A stretch of 64,000 nt of DNA, taken from positions 20,249,501 through 20,313,500 of the forward strand of contig NC_088916.1 in NCBI RefSeq assembly GCF_963576675.1, written 5' to 3'. Shown here piece by piece: positions 35,169 to 46,622 of this stretch. The notes under the pieces are model-generated. The model was given only the letters and a program-made list of their open reading frames with translations. It ran no database searches and was not told the origin of the DNA. The first letter of the stretch is position 1; the number at the start of each line of letters is the position of its first letter. The position numbers and the translations under genes are program-made. Source of the stretch: Euphorbia lathyris (lineage: Eukaryota; Streptophyta; Magnoliopsida; Malpighiales; Euphorbiaceae).

Positions 35169-35276
35169 CTTCCTACAAAAAGAATCATAAAAAAAGTGAA
35201 GAAAAAGATAAAAAAATATTTACAAAAACGTTTAAATTAATAGAAGTTTGACTAGATTAATATTACAATTCTACCA

Positions 35277-35294
35277 TCCCCGGCAACGATGCCA
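35277..35294 (-). promoter_or_regulatory. Element II primer-binding site
   Basis: The minus strand reads TGGCATCGTTGCCGGGGA, close to the TGGCGCCGTTGCCGGGGA site widely found in plant gypsy elements. It lies six bases from the LTR end and sets the element's orientation. Confidence 0.8.
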
Positions 35295-35300
35295 AAAACT

Positions 35301-38300
35301 TGATACGCGTTTTACGTATACGTGCACGTGAAGGCAAGTGTACCTTAGTCGTGTATCAAGTAATAAAGTATAAGTAGAGTATTGTTTCCACGAGGATGGT
35401 GATTACTAATCTTTTTGCTCACTATCTATTATTTAAACAACCGAAATGTAGAGTTTGTTGGACAGCCAAGCTAAAACTTAATTAAAAAATGAGATGAAAA
35501 TTGTACAAAATTAGATGAGAGAATACTTATAATGAAAGAAACTAAGACTTCTAGTTTCACTTAACCTCTTTGCTTGGTAATAACATTTAACCCATTTTTA
35601 AGTTGTTTTATCCTTTTTAAGATGACGATTTTTCTTATTAACTAATAGTTCTCGAGATTGGTTCTAAACTCGGGTAAATTTCATCAATGGTGTACAACCT
35701 TTACTCCATTTCACACTTTGGTGTACAACCTTCGTTTTGTCACACTAAAATGTACGACCTTATAGGTAACCTCCCACTATGGTGTATAGCCAGTAAAAAT
35801 GACCGGTCAACGCATGGTCAACGCGCCACCTCAGTCCAATCATATATACAATGACTAAAATACCCTTATCCCTAAAAAAATATAAAAAATATAAAAATAA
35901 AAATTAATATCTCCTTCTCCTTTATTCAACTCTCTCTCTATGTCGTTTCTCAAAAAACTCTCTCTCTCTCTTTATCTTTGTCATGGCTCCTTTCTCTCTC
36001 TAACTCTTCTCTCTCTATAACTCTTCTCTTCTTCTTCATCAGAGAGAGCGGCACTCTCCTCATTTCTCGTTTCCCCTTTCTCTTCCTATTTCGATCTCTC
36101 TTCTTATGTGTTATTATCGCCATCGCTTTTTCTTTTTTCTGCTGATCAGGTAATGCCCATTTTCTTATTATATACCTTTTTGATTTTCGAATTGCGGTTG
36201 TTAGGTGTTCTAATCCTTATGGGTTTCCTATTATTTCATAAATTGACAAATTTATTTATATTGAATTTAATCTGAAATTATACAGGTTTAAGGTTTCCTG
36301 TCAAGACCGTGAGTTTTGCCAAACCGGAAAATAGCAAGATGAAAGTGAATTTTTATTTTTAATTTATAGTTGAATCAGTGCTTGGTCCCAATTGCTTCGA
36401 TTTCCTGAGATTACCATTCAATCTGGGAGATGTTTTCATTTTTGTTTGTAGTACATAATTGATGGCATGTATATGATTTACCATATTTATTCTTTTGCTT
36501 CCCTTTTTCATTTTTGATTTTGATTTTGGATTTTACATGTTTGTTGCTGAGTATGATATTGGAGGACAAAAGAATAAGAGAAAGGAGTTAAAATGAGAAA
36601 GGAGTCATGAGAAAGATAGAGAGAGAGATGAACGAAGGAGAAGGAAATAAGTTTTTATTTTTTTATTTTTGTAGGGATAAGGGTATTTTAGTCATTGTAT
36701 ATATAGTGGGACTGAGGTGGCGCATTGACCAGGCGTTGATCGGTTATTTTTACCGGCTATATACCATATTGTGAGGTCACTTATAAGGTCGTACATTTTA
36801 GTGTGACAAAACGAAGGTTGTACACCAAAGTGTGAAATGGAGTAAACGTTGTACACCATTGATGAAATTTACCCTTCTAAACTCTCGACTAATTACTTTC
36901 CCTTGGTCCGGCTCAAGTAATTAATCAAGAGAAGCATTAAGTTTTCTTAGTTCCAAACCTTCGATTTATTACTTTTCCTTGGTCCGACTCAAGTAATAAA
37001 TCTAAGATTTGTAATAAGATTTAATCTAAACCTTTTTAACCTACTTTACCTTGGTCCGGCTAAAGTGATTACTTAAGATTCAAGAAAAACCGCTCGAGTA
37101 ATTAGTTCTAAACTTTCGATTAATTACTTTCGCTTGGTCCGGCTCAAGTAATTAATCCAAAGAAGCATTAAGTTTTTTTATTTCTAACCCTTCGATTTAT
37201 TACTTTCCCTTGGTCCGGCTCAAGTAATAAATCTAAGATTTGTAATAAGATCCATGAAAAACCTTGGAAAACCAATAAGTCACACTAAATGGTCATTAGG
37301 TCCAACTTATGAATTTCGATTAATCAATTTAATTACGGTCAATATAAACGATTAATTATATTCAAGTAGAGAGTTGGCCCATCTCCTACAAGCATTAAGA
37401 ATCATAAGTTAGTTCTTAAAAAGGATAAAGATAACTTAAATAGGTTAAACGTAATTACCACATAATTAAAGTTAATATCCGCTTTTAGCCTTAGTTAAGG
37501 GAGTTTTAGCCCATGATTAGATTAAAACACACCTTAGAAAGATAGATAATAGAATTCATATTAATAAAAGAGATTAAAGTTTAGAAGAAACCGTAATGAC
37601 GATTGCCGAACGAACTTCTTCGGTAACTTGAAACTTACTTTTATTAGATGAACTTTTGCACAAACAACACTTTAACAACAATAACAACAACACAAACAAC
37701 TGATTTTTAAGGAGAAAAATCAGCAAAATAACATTATAGAGGGAGAAATTAAGCCTAAGCTTGGTGTGTCTTTAAATGACACCCAATGCCTCCTTTTATA
37801 GTAAAATGGCACACATAATTCCAAAGACCAAGCCATCCTTATGGCCTCCCACTCCTTATCATCTGAATTTATCATTTAAGAGAGCATGGGGGAAGATATT
37901 AATAATATATGAGTTGAAATGTGTAAAGGTGTGAAAGGAATCTTAGGCTTCAACATATTTATCAACTTTGGATAATTTTCTGGGCCTTATGAACTTCTAA
38001 TTTGGAGATGATTATTATTAGTCATTTGTTCATCTTTCTCTTAGCTTTCCAACGCATTTTGAATCGCCTCAATCCGAGTCCGTATGAGGGAGATAAGTTG
38101 AAAATACGAAAATGTGTCAAATCTGTCCTAGTGTGAACAATTGGACTTTATTTTACAGCACCTATCCGTGATGAAGTGCACGCTGGGTGTCACTAAAACT
38201 CCTTTTTTCTGGTCCCTTTTACTCCCAAGTTGCCGCCTTAAGCCCCGACTTGGTTATTTGTGCCGAAAACCTTGCGAAAGTGCCTAGAAAACACACAAAG

Positions 38301-38416
38301 TGACTTAGATGCATAAAATGGAGAAAATGTACAAAAACCATTATTAAAATTTATTAAAATGGTACAAAATAACTAGTAATTAAATACTAAAAATATTATA
38401 AATTACGACGATAACA
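35301..38416 (-). repeat. Element II 5' LTR, interrupted by a 1.2-kb element
   Basis: The same LTR as 26352-28255, interrupted at 35672-36874. Next to its inner end is the primer-binding site (35277-35294), which makes it the 5' LTR of the minus-strand element. Differences from the 3' LTR are few and mostly transitions. Confidence 0.9.
35672..36874. mobile_element. Long-TIR element (MULE-like), 1.2 kb, in Element II LTR
   Basis: Inverted repeats of about 215 bp (35672-35886 and 36660-36874) begin gggtaaatttcatcaatgg. A 10-bp duplication ttctaaactc flanks it (35662-35671 and 36875-36884). The sister LTR has the uninterrupted site (about 26722-26733). The interior has CT-rich runs and a 5'-leader-like ctctctctct stretch, plus a possible intron-like gatcaggtaatg to acaggtttaagg. 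No transposase is present. The TIR length and duplication size fit Mutator-like elements, and the inside could be captured host sequence. Confidence 0.88.
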
Positions 38417-38421
38417 ATATA

Positions 38422-38790
38422 CCTCAAAGATAGGAAAAAGGGTTGACCACCATCGAAAGCGGGTTAAAATTATCTCAAACATGAGATCATCATACCATCA
38501 ACTTTCTCCTCACAAGAGAATCAAAAGACCCGCCGGCGGATCGACTTTCCTCGAAGATAGGAAAAAGTCGATCGCCACCAAGGGCATCTTAATTTCCTCA
38601 AACGGAATAAAGCTCTTAACCTTCAAAAAAGGTCCACATTAGTGTATGGCTGGCCACCTGCCCTAAACAATCAAACAAGTCCTAAACCAGAAACTTACTT
38701 GCTAAAAGATATAATAATGCATAAGTAAAGTTCTGGGAAAGGGATTCATTCAAACAAAAATAAAATTGTACTTAATTACATCAAAATAAA
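38422..38790. other. Element I non-coding sequence between Element II and the antisense gene
   Basis: Contains imperfect repeats around acctcaaagataggaaaaag (two forms at about 38421 and 38550), also seen at 26311 on the other side of Element II. No ORF. Confidence 0.5.
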
Positions 38791-41700
38791 TTAAGTTTTT
38801 ATAACGGCATCCTCCCCTGCACCTTTCTCTAAAAATGTATCCTTCGGAGGAACCTCACTCTCCTTAACGTTAACCTTTGCCGGAAGAACTATGCTATCAA
38901 TCTCCACAATATCAACCTTACCACCTAGCTCATTGGATGCCTCGCTGTTGAGCGATTTCCGCAAGTGCACGGTTTCGCTTGTAGTAATAAAAGATATCGA
39001 TCCCACAGGGAACGTTTTTTTAATGAAAACTTATTTTGATTCACGTTTTAGGTTTATAATATGGAAAATCATTATTTGAAATTGGATTTGGTTTTGAGAT
39101 TGAATTAATAAGAATCATATTAGAAAATATGTAGAATGTTAGAAATCAATTCTGTTTTGAATATGAATTACAAAACAGAAACGTTAGTGTTTAAAATAAG
39201 AGATTTATTGTGTTCGTTTGCATTAAGCAAAGAAATCAACTTTAAACTTTGTATAAATTATAAAAATGTAATAACGTAAACTCCTTCAATTAAAGGGCTT
39301 TGAACCGCAGACAATCTTCATACGGTCGGGATAGATCGTCACCTTAACCAAATTAACACTTATTTGCATAAGGATTAATTTGCCTAAGTGTTCAAGAAAG
39401 TTTCTTTGTAATGATTTTGAATTTAACTACGTTTTAATGAAAACACCAGAACTCACTTCGAATCAGTTACAGAAGTGCTACATAAAAATATATTGAATTG
39501 CATGAACTTTATTAGATAAAGTATGAATTGATACAAGTTTACAGAGAACAGAAAGCATGGAAGCATTCGAACGACATTCAAGTTCTGGGTCGTCAGTCCT
39601 TTCCTCAAACCTCATTTAGAGTTTGTCAGGCTCGTGGGTCGAATCCGCTACTTAATCTTCTCACTGAATCTTCGGAATAGAGACGGGTACTTCTACTACC
39701 AAAATGTAAACTAATATGAACATATCTTAATCTAAATCTAATTGCTACTGTGTTTGTAAGTAATCTAAGAACAATTTGTGTACATCAGATTGCTTTTTAC
39801 AAAATTGAAATCTAAACTCTGACTCTTTTCTGAGTCAGAGTTTCCACATAACTTCGGCACTAATCTTCCAAATCTAACTCTCATCTCTTCAACTCTGAAT
39901 CAACTCTTTATTTATAGATGTTGAAGAGTCGTGATTGAAGGGTCGTATCCGTTGTGAAGAGTCGTATCTGCTGCGAAGAGACGTTCTTATCCAATTGAAC
40001 GAACGCTTTTCTTGGAATTTAAACATGTGAATGTAGTGCTTGCTAGAATTTTTGATCTTACCGAGAATGGAAATTCCCGGCCGAGAATAGGGAATTGCAA
40101 TTTTCAGCCTTCGGACAAAAGAGAGAGGCGCCAGAATTTAGCGTGTCGCGACCGAAAATTGGGATTCTCGGTCGCGACCCATAATCTCTATCGAGAATTT
40201 GGATTCTCTACCGAGAATTTGGAATATTCTTCTCGGTTCTGACTCCGTTTCCGTCTTCCTCATATCAGTGTGCTGATTTTCTCATCTTTTGGCTCGTAAG
40301 TTAGGGTTTTTCCTTCGTTTTTGACCTGTTTTCGTTCCTATTTGGATTTTACCAAATATTTAGGTACCTTGCATGAAAGAAACATATTCGAACGTAAAAG
40401 TACTCTAAATAGATATAAACAGCACAAATTCGTAGTAAAACTGATGTAAATATTGATGATATTTTAGGTATATTTTGGGCTTAACACTCGTTGAAGTCAT
40501 CCACCTAAGCCTCAAGGTTGACAACGGATTTCGTGTCTTCATTCAAATCTTTCAGCTCATTTCGGACTTGACCACGAATAAAGTCGCGGGCATTCACCAT
40601 CTTGTCATATTTGATAGCCTCCTCGGCAGAAGGAACGATGAACTCTGCATCCACAAAATCTATCTCCGGATAGGTGAGCTTAACGTAAGACATGATCCGT
40701 TCGCCATAATAAAAAGCACGGTTACCAGCCAAAATCTCCATATTTAGCAAAGCGGGCTTATGGTCTTTAGCATCTTCAGCTATTTTACTCTCTAACTCGT
40801 GGATCTTAGCATCCTTACTTTCGTTAAGAGCAATGGCTGCAGTGGCATTGGCATTGGCACTGATAACGGACACTTCCGCCTCCAACTTCTTGATGGTGGC
40901 CTTATCGGCAACACCTTGGAGAAGATCCGCCTCCATCGCGCACATATGGGCATACACCTGATAAAGGGAAAATTTCATACCAAAGCAGGATCCACAGAAC
41001 CATGATCACTCTTTCATCCAAAAATGTAAAACGATGAGAAACTTACCGAGAGAAGATCCTTTTTTCCCATCTTAGCATGGGCGGATCCGAAGTACTTGTC
41101 ACGACTCTCTCGCACATTCCCCAGCTGACCAATAGCCTCATCCAGATTATTTATAACTGCCTCGTTCTCAAAGGCTCCCTTGTCCCCATGCTTGGCGAAC
41201 CAGTACTTCCCCATATCTGGTTTCGCCACCTAAACAGAAAATGCAGGAATTAGGACCCATGATAAAGGGTAGAGTGAAAAGGAAGAACTATACCTGCTCT
41301 TGAGTAAGACCCAGCCAGTCAATTTTAGGCTTTCCCACCCTCGAAGCAGCAGCCATCAGTTTCGCTCCATCAGCAGGAGCTGCCTTTGTTTTCTTGCCCA
41401 TAGGAAGCTGAGAACCTTCCAAAGGGCGTTTCCCATCTTTCTTACTAGGATTCGCCACCGGCTCATTCCTCTTCTTCGCTTCCAGCTCATTCATCTTCTT
41501 TCGCCTCTCTGCAAGGGCAAGACTGGCCTCAGACAACTCCCTGATAAGGGGACAAAAAGAAAGTCAAAGTTCAAGGAAGAATAAAAGTACCTTCATCAAG
41601 TTGAGAGAATTTCATATGGTCGATCTGAGCGCCTGTTCGGTGGACCAAAGAAACTCCACTCATCATGAACTCAAGAGCATCGGTGTAGGTCCAGAAATCC

Positions 41701-42767
41701 ATCTTAATACTCCTTATGAGATTCGCCACATTCCTCTCGATGGGAGTTAATTCCATCAGCTCACCAGCCATGTGTTGGGGTTTGTAGTTCCAATGCACCG
41801 GGAATCCCAAGGATTCGCCCTCTTTCAGCTTGACGTAGAAGAAATTTTCGTCCCAGTTATGGACGTTAGACATCTTATCACTAAAAGGTGAATAGCCCCT
41901 AAACTTGACAAAGCTTATAAAGGATTCACTTTTTCATTTAGAAGGCTTATGAAGGGATCTGAAAACTCGAGGGATAAGATGTACCCCCAGATTGGATGGC
42001 AAAAAAGCGTCCAGAGCTAAATCCAACCAGCCGTTCGGATGCAATTGGCTGACGGTGATCCCAAAGTAATCAAGGATTTCTCCCATCACGTTGGGAAAGG
42101 GAAGACGAAAACCCCTTTCCATATGGCTCTTATACATAGAAAGGTATCCCTTAGGGGGATAGGCAGGACGTTGATGGGCATCCGCCATCATGAGTTCAAA
42201 ATTCTTCATCCATGGATAATGATTCGTCAAGTAGGCAAGATCCCCAGGACTCATGCGAGACGAAGTAATCTCCGCACGAGGACCCTTTCTCCTATATAGA
42301 GTCGAAGGAGAAGCCTCCATCCCTGAGGCAACTCTAGAGTTCACCGCCGATACAACCGGGGCAACAGTGGCAAAAGAATTCTGGGTTTCTATAAACCCAG
42401 AACAACAATTCCTACGCTCCTCTAAAACACTATGCAAACTAGACAAATCACAGCTCGGAGTACTCTCAAAAGAATCTGTGCTTTCAGAAAACTCTAAACT
42501 TAATGAGTAATCGGTAAAAGAGGACATACCAAAAAGCTCAGAGGTAGAACCAGTTGCAGAACTCATAAAAGCAAAAGGGCAGATAAACAGAAGAAGTACG
42601 AAGTCAAACTTACATAAAATTCCAAGGTAAAGAAGAAGAAGCTTTAACCTTTGAGTTCTTGGCACGAAGAGGGCTCCAAAGAAATGCATGCGAGAATTAA
42701 AAGGCCAAACAATGGAGAAATGAAATCGGAAGAGGGAGAAAGAAAGAGTTTTAAAAGAAAGACTCAC
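38791..42767 (-). pseudogene. Element I antisense gene (gypsy-associated transposase_28-like), spliced, interrupted
   Basis: Located antisense between pol and the 3' LTR, as in other Tat elements. The first exon (42767-41934) holds SPGDLAYLTNHYPWMKNFEL, YKSHMERGFRLPFPNVMGEI and YFGITVSQLHPNGW, recalling the domain annotated as 'putative gypsy type transposon' (Transposase_28). Later pieces at 41873-41571 (WDENFFYVKL, FPVHWNY), 41536-41288 (a Lys-rich basic segment), 41229-41014 and 40978-40505 are joined by plausible GT/AG introns (for example GAAG|GTACTT and CAG|GTGTATGCC). The 3' part looks like a coiled coil. A TAG at about 40508 and the solo LTR at 38946-40486 interrupt it. The C-terminus is at 38940-38791. 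Its function is unknown. Confidence 0.75.
38946..40486 (-). mobile_element. Solo LTR of a gypsy-type element
   Basis: A 1541-bp sequence beginning TGTTGAGCGATTTCC and ending TTTTGGGCTTAACA. The flanking pentamers ctcgc (38941-38945) and ctcgt (40487-40491) match at four of five bases. It interrupts the antisense gene of Element I. Its first 70 bases resemble the same end of the Element II LTRs (gtgcacg, agtaataaa, tatcgatcccacagggaac), so it is probably the same broad family and likewise reversed. Palindromes include ctctgactc...gagtcagag (39817-39840). No internal region remains. Confidence 0.85.
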
Positions 42768-42906
42768 ATCGATTCGAGTGTCCTAGACACCTAGCAATCG
42801 GAGAGTGGTCTGGGACAGAGCAATCATTAATAAGCCGCCGACTGATGGCACACCTGGAAGCTCAAAAACCCTAAAGGACTTTAATGACATTTTAAGGGGG
42901 GGCTTC

Positions 42907-43405
42907 TGATAACGTCCGGATATTATTTACGGGACTAAAATGGTAATTAACCAAACGACCGCAGATAAAGGGGATCACCAAGGCTATGGCGTATGAAGCA
43001 AGGCTCCTAGATGGTGAATCAGATAGATTCCACAACACGCCATCGATAGTCAAACACTTGGGAGACCCGCCTTCTCACCTCGATACGCCCTCTGAACAAT
43101 AGAGTTGATTCCCAATAAAGGCAACTAATAACTCATTAATAAGCTAACGGTCATACTTGAATAAGATCAGTAATCGCCATTAATGAAGCATTAATAGAGA
43201 CTTTCTAGTTATCTGGAGTTACAACTACATGAGTATAAATAGCTTGCACCCCAAGCTATTGAGGTACACGCTTTCTAAAACGCTACTTCGTGCTTACAGT
43301 TTATTCCTATGTATTCTATTGACTTTAGCATCGGAGTGTCCCCCGCCGATCCCAACAACACCTCACAAGGAAGGGCTCCGATCACGAGTTCATCACCAGT
43401 CATCA
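42907..43405 (+). repeat. Element I 3' LTR
   Basis: A 499-bp LTR preceded by the G-rich polypurine tract at 42894-42902, with a TATA box (tataaatag) at about 43232. It ends at CA before the target duplication aagca (43406-43410). It has the same length as the 5' LTR. Confidence 0.93.
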
Positions 43406-43447
43406 AAGCATTATGGGTAGCCTTCGACGGACTAGGGTGGCCGTTCA

Positions 43448-45570
43448 TTAAAGAATAATAAGCTGTTTTGACACTAAAAAGTTCTTTCTTGTCCTTCCGC
43501 TAACAAATTTGATCTTCTCTTCCTCCAATGGATATAGGGATTTCCAAATAGTCTTTTGATCATCAAGAGAGAATAAAAATTCAAACATCTCACGATTCCA
43601 TTGCATGTTAGTTATTAGGCGGTCCACTGTCCAATCCAAATGAAATTCAGAACCTGTTATCGTAGGAACGCCATTAGCCATGCTCAACCACTTGTCCACC
43701 CATATTTGTGTGGTTCTTCCATTGCCAACCTGCATTCCGACCTCGTTGCGCATCAATTGTTGAGAATGGAGTATACTACCCCATATCGCACTTGGATTTG
43801 ATCCTATCACAGCCTCTCTAAAATCAGTATCAGGAAAATAATGGGCTTTGAATAGTTGGCTTACCAGAGACTGAGGCTTGGTTAGAAACTTCCATGCTTG
43901 TTTTTCTAGAAACGCTATGTTGAATTCATGGAATAATGGAAGTTCAATCCACCCCAAGCTTTCCGCTGACAAAGTGACTTCCAAGCCTTCCACTTGATCC
44001 CCCGCCCCCCGCCCCCACCAATACGAATTCAGTAGCACCTCAAGTCTGTTGCAGATTGATTTTGGAAGCAAGAAGACTTGTAGTACATAGGACATAATAG
44101 ATTGTGCGACAGCTTTGATTAAAACCTCCTTACCCACCTGTGATATTTTACGACCCTGCCACCCTCTTATCTTCCTATGTAGTCGATCCACCACATACCA
44201 AAATGTAGCTGATCTATTTCAGCCCACGACTGAGGGAAGACCCAAGTAATTATCTTGTCTCTCAGCTTGTACAACTTGCAGTAGCGTTGCTAACTCTGTT
44301 TTCTTCTCATCTTGGACTTTGGAGCTAAATGATATTTTAGATTTAGAGAAGTTTATTTTCTGACCTGAGGCAAGCTCGTACTTGTGAAAGATTTCTTTGA
44401 CTGTCTGGCACTCCTCCAGAGTTGCCCTGAAGAAAAAATAGCCATCGTCGACAAACAGAAGGTGGGAAACCATAGGCGCTCCTAGGCTTATTTTACAGCC
44501 ATGAATTTGCCCAGCCACCTCTGCCTGATTTATAAGTGCAGTGAGACCCTCCGTGCAGATAATAAACAAATATGGTGACAACGGCTCTCCTTGGTGTAAA
44601 CCTCTTGACGTCTTAAAGCTTGGGAATGCATCATTTTTATTAATAATTTGATATTCAACCGTTGATACACAGTGCATGATCAGATCAATAAATTGGTCAG
44701 GAAACCCCAATTTCATCATAATAGCCTTCAGAAAAGCCCATTCCACTCGGTCATATGCCTTAGACATATCAACTTTCAGCGCAGCATAACCTTTTCGACC
44801 TCCATTGCCAAGTCTTAGCGTATGTCCCATCTCATATGCTATCATTATGTTGTCAGTAATGGCCCTTTTAGAGACGAAAGCACTATGGGAGGGAGATATG
44901 ATGTGGTTAAGAACTCATTTCAGACGGTTGGTAATGGTTTTTGCATAATTTTGACAAGAACATTATAAAGGGCTATTGGTCGGAGATCAGAGATTTTAGT
45001 TGGCGGGGATTTCTTTGGAATTAATACCAGATTGGTCAAATTCAGTGAGGTGGGAATAGTACCTGAGTTTAGACACGATGCGTAAAAAGATGAGACAGCA
45101 GCCCCCAGCATCTTCCAATGTTGTTGGAAAAATCCGAAATTGAGACCGTCCGGTCCAGATGCTTTATCAGGATGCATAGCACGAGCGGATCTTTCAACTT
45201 CTTCTGCTGTGTAATTTCTTACTAGCATTTGCTGCATTTCAGCCAGAATACGAGCTGAGACAACATCAAGTATATCCAAATCTCGAACCCATTGTGACTG
45301 AAACAGCTGATAGAAGTGGCTTTAGATATTCTCAGTAAGACCAGTTTCCCAACTTCAATGATCTTCTGCCTCACTTGTTAAGCTCCCAAACTCATTTTTC
45401 TTTTTTCTAGTTCTGACCGATGAGTGAAAAAAATGAGAATTGCAGTCCCCTTCACGCAACCACTGAATTTTGGAGCGTTGTTTCCAATATAATTCCTGCT
45501 CCAATCGGACGTTTTCAAGCTCCTCACAGGTCTGATTAAATTCCATCATATCCGACAATCCCCTTGACAC
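43448..45570 (-). pseudogene. LINE ORF2 reverse transcriptase region
   Basis: RT is read in pieces: 45570-45355 and 45279-44920 (NFGFFQQHWKMLG, NLVLIPKK, LRPIALYNVLVKI) in one frame, then 44845-44219 and 44194-43448 in another. Catalytic and structural motifs are DMSKAYDRVEW, GLHQGEPLSPYLFIICTEGL and LLFVDDGYFF (FVDD in place of FADD). A TGA between 44219 and 44194 sits where Arg (CGA) is expected (GLPSVVG.NRSATF). The part to 43448 includes the connection and thumb (QVGKEVLIKAVAQSIMSYVL). The copy then runs into the gypsy insertion at 43405. Confidence 0.88.
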
Positions 45571-45710
45571 TTTTAGCTTTTCTCGTAAGAATTTCGCGTG
45601 ACCACGAAATTTTGTGTGAAACTTTCTGCCCTAATTCTGTACTTTTCCACGGCAAAGCTGCAACCTGTCTGTAAAGTTTAAATCATTGGTATCCATCCAA
45701 CTTGTGGTAA

Positions 45711-46502
45711 TCAACTTTCTGCATTCTTCCTATAGGCCCCACGATTTCTCGTATCAGAATTGATACAGCCTCCCATCGATGTCTCAGTCATGCGTAGTAA
45801 TAAGGCCGAATGATCCAATCGAGTCGTAGTGACTGTTAGAATAAAAGCCATAGGGAATCTGTCATGCCATGAGGCAGATGCCACCCCTATGTCAAGTTTC
45901 TCCTCAATTAACTGCTCCCCTTGACGCTTTCTGAACCATGTGAAAGGATGACCTCGCGTAAACTTCTCAGATAGTCTACATTGGTCTAGAGTTTCATTAA
46001 AACCCGTAATGAATTGCATATGATGTCTCCACCTGCCTCTTTTGTCACATACAAGGTCCATATCATTAAAATCTCCTACTATAACCCACACAAGATCAGA
46101 GATTCTATGCAGATCTTTTAGGCACTGCCAAGAGAGCGCATGCCTTCCTCTTTCAAGGAAACCATAGAACCCCGTGAGGCGCCATTCCACTTCCTGAGCG
46201 GTCGAGACCCTCACATCAATGAAATTACTCCCATACTTCATTAAACTGACTGCCATCTCCCGTTTCCAAAGGAAAGCCAAACCACCTCCCCCTTGAACAC
46301 TACTAACTACAAAATGTCTGTCAAAACCAATTGAATTCTGTAATTGTGAAATTGCATTAGATCCAACCATGGTTTCCATGAGGAAAATAATGGTAGGTTT
46401 GTGGACTTGGATGAGCTCATTGAGCTCGCGAATTGTATCGAGGTTGCCCACTCCTCGATAGTTCCACTGAGGTAAATCATGGCTTCCGACTGGCCCCTTC
46501 AA
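45711..46502 (-). pseudogene. LINE ORF2 endonuclease region
   Basis: This is the N-terminal apurinic-type endonuclease of ORF2. Motifs in order are WNYRGVGNLDTIRELN, the catalytic Glu in FLMETM, GGGGLAFLWK, WRLTGFYGF, VGDFND and the C-terminal RLDHSALLL. The enzyme nicks target DNA for target-primed reverse transcription. The frame ends at 45711, and RT continues in another frame, so a frameshift separates them. The terminal LDH replaces the common SDH. Confidence 0.85.
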
Positions 46503-46622
46503 CGGAACCTGTCGATATCTCTATTTCAGTTTGATTTCCTTCCATCTCTGCATGTTTTACTGGGTCATTTTATTGTCGCTTATGCTTTGGGTCTAAAAAG
46601 ACCTGACATTATCCTCCATTCT

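Larger units (their letters stand above)
26352..38416 (-). mobile_element. Element II: large non-autonomous gypsy-type LTR element
   Basis: Long LTRs (26352-28255, 1904 bp, and 35301-38416, longer because it contains another insert) begin TGATRCGYGTTTTAC and end CGATAACA on the plus strand. The duplication atata flanks the element (26347-26351 and 38417-38421). On the minus strand a primer site TGGCATCGTTGCCGGGGA lies 6 bp after the LTR at 35301, and a polypurine tract AAGTTTGGGGG precedes the LTR at 28255. Such signals are seen in Athila/Tat-type gypsy elements. The roughly 7-kb interior holds one short ORF behind the primer site, three hairpins and an AT-rich repeat cluster, but no pol. It must use proteins from another element. 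Confidence 0.9.
19695..43405 (+). mobile_element. Element I: Tat-lineage Ty3/gypsy LTR retrotransposon with nested insertions
   Basis: Two 499-bp LTRs (19695-20193 and 42907-43405) begin TGATAACGTCCGG and end CAGTCATCA. The 5-bp duplication aagca flanks the element at 19690-19694 and 43406-43410. Gag-pol is on the plus strand in gypsy order (protease, RT, RNase H, integrase) with no chromodomain. A long 3' region carries an antisense gene, as in the Tat group (Retand, Grande and relatives). Without Element II and the solo LTR the element is about 10 kb. The polypurine tract aaggggggg is at 42894-42902. Gag and pol contain many stops and lost catalytic residues. Confidence 0.94.
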
